From: 20CM-2-55-15 sp964633285
Lineage (GTDB): Bacteria > Acidobacteriota > Terriglobia > 20CM-2-55-15
Length of the DNA: 64,000 nt
Direction: 5' to 3'
NCBI GenBank assembly: GCA_964633285.1
Contig: CAZWGA010000029.1
Coordinates: 1-64,000, forward strand
Below the pieces are notes generated by a model. It was not told where the DNA came from and ran no database searches. It saw only the letters and a program-made list of their open reading frames with translations. Positions 42,660 through 51,553 of the stretch are shown here, piece by piece. Position 1 is the stretch's first letter; each line of letters begins with the position of its first letter. Both the position numbers and the translations under genes were made by a program.

Positions 42660-43240
42660 AGCACACCCTTCGTCGAAGGTATCTCGGCATGTTCCACGCG
42701 CGTGGCGGCGTGCATGGCGCGCGCGGTCGCTTTGAAAATGGTTTCCGCGATGTGATGCTGGTTGCGGCCATACAGGTTTTCGACGTGAAGATTGAACCGG
42801 CCCTCCTGAACAAACGCTTTCAGGAATTCTTCAATCAACTCCGTCTGAAGATCGCCCACGCGAGCCGCTTTGAATTCGGCTTTGTATACGAGATAAGGAC
42901 GTCCCGACAAATCGATCACAACTCGCGTGAGCGCTTCGTCGAGCGGAACATAAGCGTGGCCAAATCGCACGATGCCGCGCCTGTCGCCGAGGGCTTCCCG
43001 AAGGGCCTGTCCCAGAACCCAACCGACGTCTTCCACCGTGTGATGCCCGTCGATTTCGAGATCACCCTTGGCCGCGACATCCAGATCGAAATGTCCATGC
43101 CGCGCCAGTTGAGCAAGCATGTGATCGAAGAACGGAATGCCGGTCGCAACCTGATGAGCCCCGGTACCGTCGAGATTGAGGCTCACACGGATGTCGGTTT
43201 CATTGGTCTTTCTGGATTGGACTGCTTTTCGTGGATTCAT
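42656..43240 (-). CDS. hisB: Imidazoleglycerol-phosphate dehydratase
   Basis: 194 residues from the ATG at 43240, overlapping the hisC stop by 4 bases. A longer frame reaches 43321 inside hisC. HisB signatures: FFDHMLAQLARHGHFDL, GDLEIDGHHTVEDVGWVLGQAL and YGRNQHHIAETIFKATARA with the metal-binding His clusters. It has only the dehydratase domain. The histidinol-phosphatase half found in enteric HisB is missing, and no separate phosphatase is seen in the run. Confidence 0.95.
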   Translation of the reverse strand: MNPRKAVQSRKTNETDIRVSLNLDGTGAHQVATGIPFFDHMLAQLARHGHFDLDVAAKGDLEIDGHHTVEDVGWVLGQALREALGDRRGIVRFGHAYVPLDEALTRVVIDLSGRPYLVYKAEFKAARVGDLQTELIEEFLKAFVQEGRFNLHVENLYGRNQHHIAETIFKATARAMHAATRVEHAEIPSTKGVL

Positions 43241-44316
43241 CGCCGGTTCTCCAAAGCCTTGTCGAGCGCTGCAAGAAATCGATTGTTTTCTTCCGCCGTT
43301 CCAATCGAAATGCGCAGGCAACGTTCGAGCAGCGGATACGAGCTGACATCGCGCACAAGCACACCCATGCCATAAAGCGTTTCGAACAGCTCGCGCGCGG
43401 GCTGTTCGGTTCGAACGAGAATGAAATTAGCTTTTGATGGAAACGCGCGGATAGCCGGCCGCTTTTGAAGTTCGGCAAACACGCGCTCGCGTTCCCGGAT
43501 AAGCGTCGAAATACCGTGGTTCAGGACCGCGCGATTTTCGATCACGATTTCGGCTGCGGTGAGAGTGAAGATATTGACGTTGTATGGCAGCTTCGATTTG
43601 TAGACCTCTCGAGCGATCTCCGGATGAGCCATCATGTAGCCGAATCGCAATCCGGCCATCGCCATCGCTTTCGAGAACGTGCGAAGCACAACCAGGTTTC
43701 GATATTCGGAAAGCAGGGGAAATGCCGTCTGTTCGCTGAACTCGTGATAAGCCTCGTCCACAATGACGAGACCTTTGGCATTCTTCAAAACGGAAACCAA
43801 CGCTTCCCGCGAGAGAAGATTTCCCGTCGGGTTGTTCGGCGTGCAGACCACGACCACATCGGATGTTCTCGAAGCCTGGATCAGCCCGTCGGCGTCAAAC
43901 TCAAAATCGTCCGTCCGCAGGAATACCTGGTCGACTGTGGCTTGCAGCGCGGTAGCCATCAATTTGTAGAGCGTGAACGTTGGCTGAGGCACGGCCAGCC
44001 GGCGGCCCGGTCCGAGCGTGACTGTAAGAGAGGCCTGGATCAATTCGTTTGAACCATTGCCGACCAGTATTCCGTCTTCCGGCCAACCCGTGAACCTCGC
44101 CAGCGTCCGAATCACCGCCGCCGGAATGAATTCGGGATAGCGGCCCCACGGACGGCGCAATACGCGATCCGCAACTTCCCGTTTGATATCGCCGGGAAGT
44201 TCGTAGGGATTCTCGTTCTGGTCGAGCTTAACGTCGGCGTCCACATGCTTGAGTGTGTAGGCAGCGAGCCCACGCACTTCAGGCTTTATGACGCCGGACG
44301 GTGATGGATCTGGCAT
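43237..44316 (-). CDS. hisC: Histidinol-phosphate aminotransferase
   Basis: 359 residues, class I/II aminotransferase. DQNENPYELP for substrate and LVGNGSNELI; PLP Lys in LRTFSKAMAMAGLRFGY; NPTGNLLSREAL and IVDEAYHEF (Asp and Tyr). It transaminates imidazole-acetol phosphate. HisC of many bacteria also acts on aromatic keto acids, so it may serve tyrosine and phenylalanine too, as no other aminotransferase is in the operon. The ATG lies 38 bases inside hisD; a GTG at 44277 is an alternative. Confidence 0.94.
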   Translation of the reverse strand: MPDPSPSGVIKPEVRGLAAYTLKHVDADVKLDQNENPYELPGDIKREVADRVLRRPWGRYPEFIPAAVIRTLARFTGWPEDGILVGNGSNELIQASLTVTLGPGRRLAVPQPTFTLYKLMATALQATVDQVFLRTDDFEFDADGLIQASRTSDVVVVCTPNNPTGNLLSREALVSVLKNAKGLVIVDEAYHEFSEQTAFPLLSEYRNLVVLRTFSKAMAMAGLRFGYMMAHPEIAREVYKSKLPYNVNIFTLTAAEIVIENRAVLNHGISTLIRERERVFAELQKRPAIRAFPSKANFILVRTEQPARELFETLYGMGVLVRDVSSYPLLERCLRISIGTAEENNRFLAALDKALENRR

Positions 44317-45571
44317 GTCCTGTTAATCCTTCGGCAATTGCAAATTTTTCGATCATTCCTCCGAACTGCTCGATAGCGCGTCCGGAGTAGCGAATGATGC
44401 TGGTACGTTTCAGAAAATCCGGGACTCCCAACGGCGAGAAAAATCTCGCGGTGCGATTTGTCGGCAGCACATGACTTGGTCCCGCAAAATAATCACCGAC
44501 AACCGTGGGCGCATATCGGCCGATAAAGACAGCACCGGCGTTGCGGATGTTGTCGGAGACGTGTTCGGGTTCGGCCATCAACACTTCCACATGTTCAGGC
44601 GCGATGTGGTTCACGAGATCGATGGCATCATCCCTTTCGGCCACGATGAAAATGATGCCCTTATTAACGACTGCGGCCCGCGCGATCGCGCTTCGATCCA
44701 GGATTTCCAATTGAGCCTGCACTTCATCGAATACGGATGCGGCGACTTCTCTGGACCACGTAACGAGCCACACGCCTGCCATTTCGTCGTGTTCCGCTTG
44801 CGCCAGAAGATCGGCGGCAATCCAGGATGGATCGCATGTTTCATCTGCGATGATGGCGACTTCGCTGGGTCCGGCAACCATGTCGATATCGACTGTTCCA
44901 TACACCTGCCGTTTCGCCGACTGCACATACTGGTTTCCCGGGCCGACGACCTTCTGTACCTTTGGAATGGTTTCCGTGCCGTAAGCAATCGCGCCGATGG
45001 CATGTGCGCCGCCAATCCGATACACCTCGTTCAGGCCGAGCAATTTCAAGGCGGCAGCCACGAGAGGATTCTCTTCAAGCGATCGCGGCGGAGTCACAAC
45101 AACAATGCGTTCAACTCCCGCAACCTGAGCGGGAATGGCGTTCATCAGAACGGATGAAGGATAAGCGGCCTTGCCGCCGGGAATGTAAACTCCCGCGCTG
45201 GCGAGCGGGGTCTGCCGAACGCCCAGCCGAACACCGTCGCCTGCGTAGAATTCCCACGATTCATCCATCTGCTGCTCGTGAAAATCGCGGACGTTCTTCG
45301 CGGCCCGCTTCAGAATCTCAACGAGCTCGTCGTCTGCGCCCGCTGCATATTCATGGATGTGTTTTTCGGGAACACGCATAAGCTCCGGCGTCAGATTGAA
45401 TTCATCAAAACGGCGCGTGTACGCGCAAACGGCCTCATCGCCCTTCCGCCGTACATCGTCGAGAATGCCGCGTACCGCTGTTTCCACTTTGTCTTCCCCA
45501 TCATTGGAAGCTGAAAGCAGCGCATCCACTTCCCGAAAATCAAGCGCGGCGGTCAGATCGGCGATTCTCAT
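44279..45571 (-). CDS. hisD: Histidinol dehydrogenase
   Basis: 430 residues. Signatures GVYIPGGKAAYPSSVLMNAIPAQ (fragment), VVGPGNQYVQSAKRQVYG, DMVAGPSEVAIIAD and AQAEHDEMA, with the zinc/catalytic part in VGDYFAGPSHVLPTNRTARF. It makes the final two oxidations to histidine, using NAD and zinc. Overlaps hisG by 4 bases. Confidence 0.96.
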   Translation of the reverse strand: MRIADLTAALDFREVDALLSASNDGEDKVETAVRGILDDVRRKGDEAVCAYTRRFDEFNLTPELMRVPEKHIHEYAAGADDELVEILKRAAKNVRDFHEQQMDESWEFYAGDGVRLGVRQTPLASAGVYIPGGKAAYPSSVLMNAIPAQVAGVERIVVVTPPRSLEENPLVAAALKLLGLNEVYRIGGAHAIGAIAYGTETIPKVQKVVGPGNQYVQSAKRQVYGTVDIDMVAGPSEVAIIADETCDPSWIAADLLAQAEHDEMAGVWLVTWSREVAASVFDEVQAQLEILDRSAIARAAVVNKGIIFIVAERDDAIDLVNHIAPEHVEVLMAEPEHVSDNIRNAGAVFIGRYAPTVVGDYFAGPSHVLPTNRTARFFSPLGVPDFLKRTSIIRYSGRAIEQFGGMIEKFAIAEGLTGHARSITVRRHKA

Positions 45572-46191
45572 TGGATTGCCTTCTGCAGTGCTTGAATCAG
45601 ATTCAGTACTTCAATTTGTTTGGTCTGGTACCCGGCGCGATTGATCAACAACCGGGCCGAGCTCTCCGTAATCACTTCCACGACTTCGAGGCCGTTTTCT
45701 TTTAACGTGCGTCCGGTTTCGACGAGATCCACAATGCGATCCGCGAGGCCGATCAACGGCGCGAGTTCGATCGATCCGGACAGTGAAATGATTTCGACCG
45801 GAATGCCCTTCGCGGTGAAGTGCTCCAGCGTGATCCGCGGATATTTAGTCGCCACGCGGATGGTGGGCGAATTCGAGGGGGTGCGTCCCTCGAATTCCCC
45901 CTTCACTCCTGCCACAACCAATTTGCAATATCCGAATTTCAAATCCATCGGCTGCAGAACATCGGCGCGCGATTCGAGAAGCACGTCGCGGCCGGCGATC
46001 CCGATATCAGCGGCTCCATACTCCACATAAGTTGCCACGTCGGCCGGCTTCACAAGCACCGCCCGGAATCGTTTGTCTTCGGCCTCGAAGATCAGTTTTC
46101 TTGATGAAGCGACATCCTCGGAAAAGCGAACGCCTGCGCGCGCCAACACTTCGAGCGAAGGATCGAGGAACCGGCCTTTGCAGAGCGCCAT
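45568..46191 (-). CDS. hisG: ATP phosphoribosyltransferase, short form
   Basis: 207 residues from the ATG at 46191 that shares its A with the hisZ stop (TAATG). A start 9 bases further up is possible. GRFLDPSLEVLARAG, GAADIGIAGRDVLLE, IRVATKYPRI and the PRPP loop ELAPLIGLADRIVDLVETGRTL are typical. As a short HisG it lacks the carboxyl regulatory domain and needs HisZ, whose gene precedes it. It is the first and feedback-controlled step of histidine synthesis. A perfect 11-bp palindrome (45869-45897) encodes part of a variable linker. Confidence 0.95.
   Translation of the reverse strand: MALCKGRFLDPSLEVLARAGVRFSEDVASSRKLIFEAEDKRFRAVLVKPADVATYVEYGAADIGIAGRDVLLESRADVLQPMDLKFGYCKLVVAGVKGEFEGRTPSNSPTIRVATKYPRITLEHFTAKGIPVEIISLSGSIELAPLIGLADRIVDLVETGRTLKENGLEVVEVITESSARLLINRAGYQTKQIEVLNLIQALQKAIQ
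45869..45897. repeat. 11-bp perfect palindrome inside hisG
   Basis: GAATTCGAGGG (45869-45879) and CCCTCGAATTC (45887-45897) are exact reverse complements with a 7-base spacer, with further matching G/C runs beyond one mismatch. It is read in frame as part of the HisG stretch GEFEGRTPSNSP, just before the conserved IRVATKYP. It is unlike the other two palindromic repeats in the window. Confidence 0.8.
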
Positions 46192-47273
46192 TACAAGCAC
46201 AGTTTCACCGCCTTGCCGGATCTTCGAAGTTCGATAGCTTTTTCGAAACTCTGCTTCACTTCGACAACAGCCGTATCGTCATCCGAGACTTTCAATGTTG
46301 GAGTGACGATTTGCTCGAGACGATCGAGGCTGAATGAAAAACCAACCGCCGGAAGATCCTCGCCGAAGGCCGCGGGAAGTCCGTCGTAACGGCCTCCGCT
46401 CGCGACTTCGAATCCGAAGTCGCGGACGTAAGCCCTGAAGAGAATTCCGGTGTAGTAATCGAAACCACGAATCTCACCGAGGTCGATCGTGAGGTGTTTC
46501 GCCAGATCCAGCTTTTCAAAGATGGAATAGATTTCGTCCAGATGATCCAGCGCCGCGACCGATCGGGGATTCTTCACGAGGCCGCGCGCTTTTGCGATGA
46601 TCGATTTGTCTCCAGTGAGATGAAGCATGGAACGCAGAATGGTTTTCCGCTTGTCTTCAAGAGAAAGCTTTTCGAGAAGGGATTCCAGTCCAGGCTGATC
46701 TTTGACGTTCAACACATCTTTCAGCGCAGCGATCTGTTCGTCCGGCAGATCCATTCGATCGACGAGTCCGCCGAAGAAATCCACGCTCCCCAGGTTGATC
46801 TGAAAGCCTTGAATGCCGAGTCTTTGAAATGTTTCAACGGCAACCAGGAGAATTTCGATGTCCGCCGTTTTTCGTTCGCCTCCGTAATGCTCGATCCCGG
46901 TCTGCGCGAATTCGCGTTGCCTGCCGCCTTTGGGTTTCTCGAATCGGAGGACTTCGCCGGAATAAAAAAGGCGGATCGGTTTGGGCGACGCAGCCAGCCG
47001 CGTGGCGACAGTCTTGGCAACGAGAGAAGTGAACTCGGGACGAAGCGCAAGAATATTTCCTTCCCTGTCGATGAAGCGATAGATGTGCTCTTCCTCACCG
47101 CTGCCCATGCCTTTTGCGAAGACCTCGAAGTAATCGAACATCGGCGGAACGATCTCTTCGTAGGACCAGCCCTCGAAAACAGCGCAGATCTCCCGTTCGA
47201 GCACACGGCGCCGCCGCGCTGCCTGTCCAATGAGAATCTGTGTTCCCGGAGGAATCTGCGTATGGGACTTCAT
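46191..47273 (-). CDS. hisZ: ATP phosphoribosyltransferase regulatory subunit (HisRS-like)
   Basis: 360 residues from the ATG at 47273, 4 bases after asd. A longer frame would run into asd. It is a histidyl-tRNA-synthetase catalytic-core paralogue: YEEIVPPMFDYFEVFAKG, LRPEFTSLVAKTVATRL, GEVLRFEKPKGGRQREFAQTGIE and EIRGFDYYTGILFRAYV, GGRYDGL. It lacks a recognisable anticodon-binding domain, and with the short HisG next door it is HisZ, not HisS. It should form the HisG4Z4 complex and relay histidine inhibition. Confidence 0.92.
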   Translation of the reverse strand: MKSHTQIPPGTQILIGQAARRRRVLEREICAVFEGWSYEEIVPPMFDYFEVFAKGMGSGEEEHIYRFIDREGNILALRPEFTSLVAKTVATRLAASPKPIRLFYSGEVLRFEKPKGGRQREFAQTGIEHYGGERKTADIEILLVAVETFQRLGIQGFQINLGSVDFFGGLVDRMDLPDEQIAALKDVLNVKDQPGLESLLEKLSLEDKRKTILRSMLHLTGDKSIIAKARGLVKNPRSVAALDHLDEIYSIFEKLDLAKHLTIDLGEIRGFDYYTGILFRAYVRDFGFEVASGGRYDGLPAAFGEDLPAVGFSFSLDRLEQIVTPTLKVSDDDTAVVEVKQSFEKAIELRRSGKAVKLCL

Positions 47274-47277
47274 AGCC

Positions 47278-48336
47278 TCATCCAATGAGCCCCTTCCGAT
47301 ACATGAGTTCGGCATTCAGGATCGCCGCGCCGGCGGCGCCTCGAACGGTGTTGTGGCTGAGCAACCGGAATTTGAAATCCAGAACGTTGCATGGGCTGAC
47401 AGGGCCGATGACCACAGCCATGCCGTCGCCGCGATCTCTGTCGCGGCGGGGCTGAGGCCGCTGCGGGTTTGATTCCAGCAGCATCACAGGCCTCGGAGCC
47501 GACGGCAATTTCAATTCATCGATCGGCGACATGAAATTGCGTAATGCGGCTTCGACCTGTTCGAGTGTCGCCCGGTCCCGGAGCTTCACGGAAACGGCTT
47601 CAAGGTGGCCATCGCGCACGTTGACTCGATGCGTCATCGCGCTCATGCGGATCTGTGCATCCACGAAACGGTTATCGTGCCATTTGCCGAGAATCTTCAG
47701 AGGCTCGGTTTCGATCTTGTGATCTTCGCCCCCCATATCGATGGCAGGGAGGACATTGTCGATGATGTCCAGCGACGCCACGCCCGGATAGCCGGCGCCG
47801 GAAAGCGCCTGCATGGTGACAACGTGCACCGCTTCGAGCGTGAATTTACGATGGAGCGCGGCCATCGGAAACATGAGACCGATTGTCGAACAATTCGGAT
47901 TCGTCACAATGAATCCCTTGCTTCCAATTCGCTTCCTCTGAAGTTCGAGCGCGTCGAGATGATCCGGATTGATTTCGGGAATGAGCAGCGGAACATCGGC
48001 CTTCATCCGGTGACTGCCGGCATTGGTGATCACCGGCACGGCGGATTTCGCCAGTTGAAGTTCGGTTTCTTCCGCGACAGACGACGGCAATCCTGAGAGT
48101 ACGAAGTCACAAGGCAAGCCCGGTTGGCAGGGCACAACCGTCATTTTCGCGACCGCGTCCGGAATCGAAGTGTCCAGCATCCAGCGTGTCGCCTGCGCAT
48201 AGTTCTTGCCTGCGGAATTATCGGATGCGGCGACGGAGGACACTTCAAACCACGGATGTTTTTCGAGCAATTGAATCATCCGCTGACCGACCGTTCCCGT
48301 TGCACCGAGTATTCCAACCTTTAGTTTCGTAGCCAT
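47278..48336 (-). CDS. asd: Aspartate-semialdehyde dehydrogenase (archaeal/fungal-like type)
   Basis: 352 residues. NADP motif VGILGATGTVGQRMIQLL, catalytic Cys in TNPNCSTIGLMFPMAALH and substrate region ALSGAGYPGVASLDI, with SHNTVRGAAGAAILNAEL near the end. The SGAGYPGV spacing marks the archaeal/fungal branch rather than the E. coli branch. It makes the branch-point intermediate for Thr, Met and Lys. It lies 4 bases from both thrB and hisZ. Confidence 0.94.
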   Translation of the reverse strand: MATKLKVGILGATGTVGQRMIQLLEKHPWFEVSSVAASDNSAGKNYAQATRWMLDTSIPDAVAKMTVVPCQPGLPCDFVLSGLPSSVAEETELQLAKSAVPVITNAGSHRMKADVPLLIPEINPDHLDALELQRKRIGSKGFIVTNPNCSTIGLMFPMAALHRKFTLEAVHVVTMQALSGAGYPGVASLDIIDNVLPAIDMGGEDHKIETEPLKILGKWHDNRFVDAQIRMSAMTHRVNVRDGHLEAVSVKLRDRATLEQVEAALRNFMSPIDELKLPSAPRPVMLLESNPQRPQPRRDRDRGDGMAVVIGPVSPCNVLDFKFRLLSHNTVRGAAGAAILNAELMYRKGLIG

Positions 48337-48340
48337 CGAA

Positions 48341-49252
48341 TTACTCCGAACCTCCTATGACTCTTCCTTCAGTATCTATGCTGGCAACGTGCGGAAGCGC
48401 TTTCACGCCGTGCTTTTCAAACACTGCCGTGATTTCCCATCCAACGCTGTCTGCTTTTGCGGGCTCTGCGAAAGCAAAGATCGTCGGCCCGGCGCCACTC
48501 AGCGCGAGACCGTACATTCCGGGTGTCCGTAATGCGAGGATTTCGTCGAATCCGGGAATCAGCGACGAGCGATAAGGCTGGTGGATCCGGTCGTTCATGG
48601 CCTCCTGCAGGATCGGCCAGTTCCCGGTTGTCAGAGCGCCGATGATCAACGCCGAGCGTTGAATGTTGTAAACGGCGTCTTTCCGCGAATACGTCTGCGG
48701 CAGCACAGCGCGCGCCTTCTCCGTGGATACTTCGAATTCAGGAATCACGATTACGCACTTCACGCCGTCCGCGACCTTGAGATTCGCAATGAAGACCTGG
48801 CTGTCCGCGCCCTGGCAAGCCGCGACGAGTCCTCCTCGAAGGGCAGGCGAAAGATTGTCCGGATGCGTCTCGAACTCAAACGCATATTTAAAGATCTCGG
48901 CCTCGCTGAGCCTGTCTTGAGTCATGAGTTCATAACAGGTGATGCCTGCGATGATCGCGGCGGCGCTCGAACCCAGCCCGCGCGCCAGCGGAATCTCGTT
49001 CGCAATCGTCATTCGAAACGGCGGCAGTTCCTTGTGACGAAGATTAGCGACGCGATTGGCGACACGAAGAATCAGGTTGTCCGCAGTCGTTGGAATCTCA
49101 TTCGCATCGATTCCAAGTGCGACGATTTCTGTTTTAGATGAAGGCGCCAGACGCACGCGCAGATAGATTTCCAGCGCAAGGCCCAGTGCATCGAAGCCGG
49201 CACCTAAATTCGAGGTGCCGGCCGGAACTCGAAATGAATAGTTTCGGCTCAT
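48341..49252 (-). CDS. thrB: Homoserine kinase (GHMP family)
   Basis: 303 residues. GHMP ATP-loop in IPLARGLGSSAAAIIAGI; opening RVPAGTSNLGAGFDALGLAL; GMYGLALSGAGPTIFAFAE near the end. It phosphorylates homoserine for threonine. Homoserine dehydrogenase, aspartokinase and threonine synthase are not in the window, so only part of the pathway sits here. Overlaps aroDE by 4 bases. Confidence 0.94.
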   Translation of the reverse strand: MSRNYSFRVPAGTSNLGAGFDALGLALEIYLRVRLAPSSKTEIVALGIDANEIPTTADNLILRVANRVANLRHKELPPFRMTIANEIPLARGLGSSAAAIIAGITCYELMTQDRLSEAEIFKYAFEFETHPDNLSPALRGGLVAACQGADSQVFIANLKVADGVKCVIVIPEFEVSTEKARAVLPQTYSRKDAVYNIQRSALIIGALTTGNWPILQEAMNDRIHQPYRSSLIPGFDEILALRTPGMYGLALSGAGPTIFAFAEPAKADSVGWEITAVFEKHGVKALPHVASIDTEGRVIGGSE

Positions 49253-50628
49253 GACAATATTGTTTTCTCTTCAAAGATTTCAGAGGGCGCGCGATGACCC
49301 GTCCAGATTTCAAATTGCCGGGCCGCCTGCGCGAGAAACATCGTTGTGCCTTGGATGATCGTTTTACCCTGATCCCGAGCGGATTTCAGGAGGCGCGTTA
49401 TCGGTGGATTATAAACCATGTCCAGCACGACCTCGGCCGGAATCGGCCCTTTGAACGGCATTGCGTCCACTCCCGGAAACATTCCCACGGGAGTGGCATT
49501 GATCAACAGATCACATCGATAGTTCGCCGCGCCCGGAATTTCCTGCCTTCCCAGTTGAATGACTTCCTTCGCGCCCTTTAACGCAACGACGGCGGCCCTT
49601 GCCGCTCCTCCACGGCCCAGAATCACAGCGATCTTATCGGCGTGATCAAAAGCCGCGGACGCGAGCGCAGCGCGAATTCCGTGCACGTCGGTGTTGTCGC
49701 CGATCCAGCCGCCATCCTTCCAGCTCACGGTATTCACGGCTCCGGCCTCACGCGCTTCCGCTGTCATGTTGCTTAAGAAAGGAATGACCGCGGTTTTGTG
49801 AGGAATCGTTACCGAAAAACCTTCGATGCCGATGGCGCGCGCATTCTCGAAGAAGTCGTTCACATCGCGAACCGGAAATTTGAGGTATTCAAAATCCAGA
49901 TTGAGCAACTCGAACGCGCGATTATGAATGTTCGGAGAAAGCGAATGGCCCAAAGGATTGCCGATGACGCCGATCAGCTTTGTCTCGCGGTTGACGCGTC
50001 GGAATTTGTAAACATCTTTCATTTCCCGAACCGTGAGTTGCCCCGGCGCAGACGAGTTGCCGGAAACGGCCCACGTCAACAAGCTGCCTCTCGCAGGTCC
50101 GATCACGCGCGTCATCTGGCCCATGTCGCCCATGCCTGCAACGATGATGGGTTTGGGCCACGGCCGCGACATCAAATCCAGAAGCCGGCGATTGTCGGAC
50201 CACGAGTTCACCATGGTGGCTACCTTCGCGATCTGACCTTCGCTCGCGCAGGCTCGTTCCATAACGTTCGCGATTGTTTCCGGCGTTCCCGTGAAGTCGT
50301 GAAATGACGCGATAACCTCGGCGCCGGGAATCGGTCTGGAAAATCGATAGTCGATATCCACCATTCCCGCGCCGTTTTTCGCGGCATGTTCCAGAATGCG
50401 TATTTCTTCTTCAACCGATCCGGCGAATTCGCCGCCTTGTTCCTTTCCGCGGCATGTGGCAATTACCGGCAAAGGCAGACGGTCCCATCTTGCGTGGATG
50501 GATTCCTGTGGATGGGTCAGATAGTCGAGACGAACTTCGACGCAGTCTGCTCCCGATAAGTCCGAGGAAAAGACTTCGTCCAAACTCCGTGGAGTGAGGG
50601 GAACGCACAGCGCGCCTGGAGCCACCAT
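49249..50628 (-). CDS. aroDE: Fused 3-dehydroquinate dehydratase / shikimate dehydrogenase
   Basis: 459 residues from the ATG at 50628, one base after the cysK stop. A longer frame extends antisense over cysK and is ignored. Residues about 1-215 are a type I dehydroquinase: VEVRLDYLTHP, VIATCRGKEQGGEF, catalytic His in VIASFHDFTGTP and Schiff-base Lys in GQIAKVATMVNS. From about 220 comes shikimate dehydrogenase: KLIGVIGNPLGHSLSPNIHN, VTIPHKTAV and GAVNTVSWKDGGWIGDNTD with the NADP site VILGRGGAARA. Steps 3 and 4 of the shikimate route are thus one polypeptide, as in plants and some bacteria. Confidence 0.95.
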   Translation of the reverse strand: MVAPGALCVPLTPRSLDEVFSSDLSGADCVEVRLDYLTHPQESIHARWDRLPLPVIATCRGKEQGGEFAGSVEEEIRILEHAAKNGAGMVDIDYRFSRPIPGAEVIASFHDFTGTPETIANVMERACASEGQIAKVATMVNSWSDNRRLLDLMSRPWPKPIIVAGMGDMGQMTRVIGPARGSLLTWAVSGNSSAPGQLTVREMKDVYKFRRVNRETKLIGVIGNPLGHSLSPNIHNRAFELLNLDFEYLKFPVRDVNDFFENARAIGIEGFSVTIPHKTAVIPFLSNMTAEAREAGAVNTVSWKDGGWIGDNTDVHGIRAALASAAFDHADKIAVILGRGGAARAAVVALKGAKEVIQLGRQEIPGAANYRCDLLINATPVGMFPGVDAMPFKGPIPAEVVLDMVYNPPITRLLKSARDQGKTIIQGTTMFLAQAARQFEIWTGHRAPSEIFEEKTILS

Positions 50629-50629
50629 T

Positions 50630-51553
50630 TCAAGACCACAGCTCCGTGCTGAGATAGCGCTCGCCGGTATCCGGAAGGATGGCGAGCACGCGTTTACCAT
50701 GACCGAGTTCGAGAGCAACCAGGCAGCTTGCGTGAAGTATCGCTCCCGAGGAAATTCCGCAAAGAATTCCCTCTTGCTCCGCCAGGCGCTGCGCGGCTTT
50801 GCGCGCATCGTCGTACGAAACCGGGATGTAGCGATCAACGACGTTCTTGTTGAATATCTGGGGAATGAAACCCGCTCCGATTCCCTGGATCTTGTGAGGC
50901 CCCGCTTTTCCACCGGAAAAAACGGGCGAATCGGCGGGTTCAACCGCAAAAAGCTTCAACGATTTGATTTTCTCTTTCAGAATCTCGCCGGTTCCCGTGG
51001 CTGTCCCGCCCGTACCGACGCCTACTACGAGTGCATCGAGCTTGTCGCCGCAAACCTCGAGAATTTCGCGGGCCGTTGTTTTCCGGTGAATATCCGGATT
51101 GGCCGCGTTCTTGAACTGCTGAGGCATGAAGTAGCCCGGATTTTTCCGGACCAACTCTTCGGCTTTGTCAATGGCGCCCTGCATCGCCTGTTCTCGCGGA
51201 GTCAGGACCACCTCAGCGCCGTAGGCTTGCAAAAGAGTAACGCGTTCGACGCTGTACTCTTCAGGCATTGTCAGGATGGCCTTATAACCTTTGGCGGCCG
51301 CCACCATCGCCAGCCCGATTCCTGTGTTTCCACTCGTCGGTTCAACAATGGTTCCGCCCGGTTTCAGTTTTCCTTCGCGTTCGGCCGCTTCAATCATGCT
51401 GAACCCAATGCGGTCCTTGACGCTGCCGCCGGGATTGAAAAACTCCAGCTTCACCAGCATTTCCGCCCAGTTTCCCTGAGGTATGCGATTCAGGCGCACC
51501 ACGGGTGTCTTTCCGATAAGCTGACAAATGTTGTCGTAAACCCGTTCGTGCAT
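50630..51553 (-). CDS. cysK: Cysteine synthase A (O-acetylserine sulfhydrylase)
   Basis: 307 residues from the ATG at 51553, chosen because MHERVYDNICQLIGKTPVVRL is the usual opening; 16 further in-frame residues upstream are unlike the family. PLP Lys in FNPGGSVKDRIGFSMIE, substrate loop EPTSGNTGIGLAM, and the phosphate-binding GVGTGGTATGTGEIL. It makes cysteine from O-acetylserine and sulfide. It is the first gene of the 29-gene run. The 105 bases upstream are shared with the divergent LysM gene. Confidence 0.95.
   Translation of the reverse strand: MHERVYDNICQLIGKTPVVRLNRIPQGNWAEMLVKLEFFNPGGSVKDRIGFSMIEAAEREGKLKPGGTIVEPTSGNTGIGLAMVAAAKGYKAILTMPEEYSVERVTLLQAYGAEVVLTPREQAMQGAIDKAEELVRKNPGYFMPQQFKNAANPDIHRKTTAREILEVCGDKLDALVVGVGTGGTATGTGEILKEKIKSLKLFAVEPADSPVFSGGKAGPHKIQGIGAGFIPQIFNKNVVDRYIPVSYDDARKAAQRLAEQEGILCGISSGAILHASCLVALELGHGKRVLAILPDTGERYLSTELWS

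Noticed and set aside
50629..50949. Upstream extension of the AroDE frame
   Set aside because: It overlaps cysK on the same strand in another frame and is not dehydroquinase-like; the fold begins at the ATG at 50628.
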